From the NCBI GenBank assembly GCA_013204195.1, contig JABMOJ010000358.1:1-6965 (forward strand): a stretch of DNA of 6,965 nucleotides, read 5' to 3'. The DNA comes from SAR86 cluster bacterium (lineage in GTDB: Bacteria > Pseudomonadota > Gammaproteobacteria > Pseudomonadales > Azotimanducaceae). The position numbers and the translations under genes were made by a program. Of this stretch, positions 6,784 through 6,965 are shown piece by piece (position 1 is the first letter of the stretch; each line of letters starts with the position of its first letter). The notes under the pieces were generated by a model. That model did no database searches, was not told the DNA's origin, and saw nothing but the letters and a program-made list of their open reading frames with translations.

Positions 6784-6965
6784 TTGACTGCCGCGCTGAC
6801 GTTAGCGGCGAGATGGGTCGGATTAATGGTGCCGATGATGGCGCTCGACACTGCCCGCTGGGTCATGGCGAAGTCGATGGCGGCCTCGTTATCCTGAAGG
6901 TGGCCGGAGGCAAACAGCTTCTTTAGCAAGACGCCCTTGTTAAGGGCCTGGGCTCGCTCGATTAC
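6765..6965 (-). CDS. Aldo/keto reductase family protein, C-terminal fragment (5' end beyond the window)
   Basis: The minus strand is open from the window edge to a TAA at 6767-6765 and gives the last 66 residues of a protein; no start lies in the window. The fragment contains GVLLKKLFASGHL, then AVSSAIIGTINPTHLAANV. The second segment corresponds to the C-terminal strand and helix of aldo/keto reductases, where the I-[IV]-G-x(n)-L-x-x-N pattern contributes to NADP(H) binding. These enzymes are cytoplasmic TIM-barrel oxidoreductases that reduce aldehydes and ketones. The catalytic Asp-Tyr-Lys-His residues lie in the missing part, so neither activity nor substrate can be judged. The gene is convergent with hldE and shows no evident tie to LPS synthesis. 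The family assignment is fairly safe; the subfamily is open. Confidence 0.82.
   Translation of the reverse strand, partial: VIERAQALNKGVLLKKLFASGHLQDNEAAIDFAMTQRAVSSAIIGTINPTHLAANVSAAVKALNTD

Overview
The window is chromosomal DNA of a Gram-negative bacterium, most likely a gammaproteobacterium. The evidence is protein content: a two-domain glutamine synthetase adenylyltransferase (GlnE), two ADP-heptose:LPS heptosyltransferases (WaaF, WaaC), an LpxL-type lipid A late acyltransferase and a fused HldE kinase/adenylyltransferase. The closest genus cannot be named from the sequence alone. All five main reading frames look intact and coding is dense. There are no RNA genes, insertion sequences, phage genes or CRISPR arrays.

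Layout: (1) 1-1937, plus strand: glnE, cut at its 5' end by the window edge. (2) 1938-2208: a 271-nt spacer with a short ~15-bp tandem repeat array and a possible waaF promoter. (3) 2209-4276, plus strand: waaF and waaC, overlapping by 8 nt and probably translationally coupled. (4) 4273-5214, minus strand: lpxL-like gene, convergent with waaC so tightly that the two stop codons overlap. (5) 5215-5332: a divergent promoter region with a good extended -10 for hldE. (6) 5333-6748, plus strand: hldE. (7) 6765-6965, minus strand: the C-terminal end of an aldo/keto reductase gene that runs off the window, convergent with hldE.

Four genes serve one pathway, the hydrophobic anchor and inner core of lipopolysaccharide. 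HldE makes the activated heptose precursor in the cytoplasm. WaaC adds the first heptose to Kdo on lipid A, WaaF adds the second, and LpxL adds a secondary acyl chain to Kdo-containing lipid A precursor at the inner membrane. GlnE (nitrogen regulation of glutamine synthetase) and the aldo/keto reductase are neighbours without an evident role in this pathway. The gene order is informative: glnE sits next to waaF-waaC in pseudomonads (there with ilvE between) and next to hldE in Escherichia coli, and both associations occur here in one locus.

I did not find an undescribed biological system. The points most worth a second look are the tandem repeat array ahead of the heptosyltransferase operon, the gene order, the overlapping convergent stops, and a parallel cysteine motif in WaaF and WaaC.
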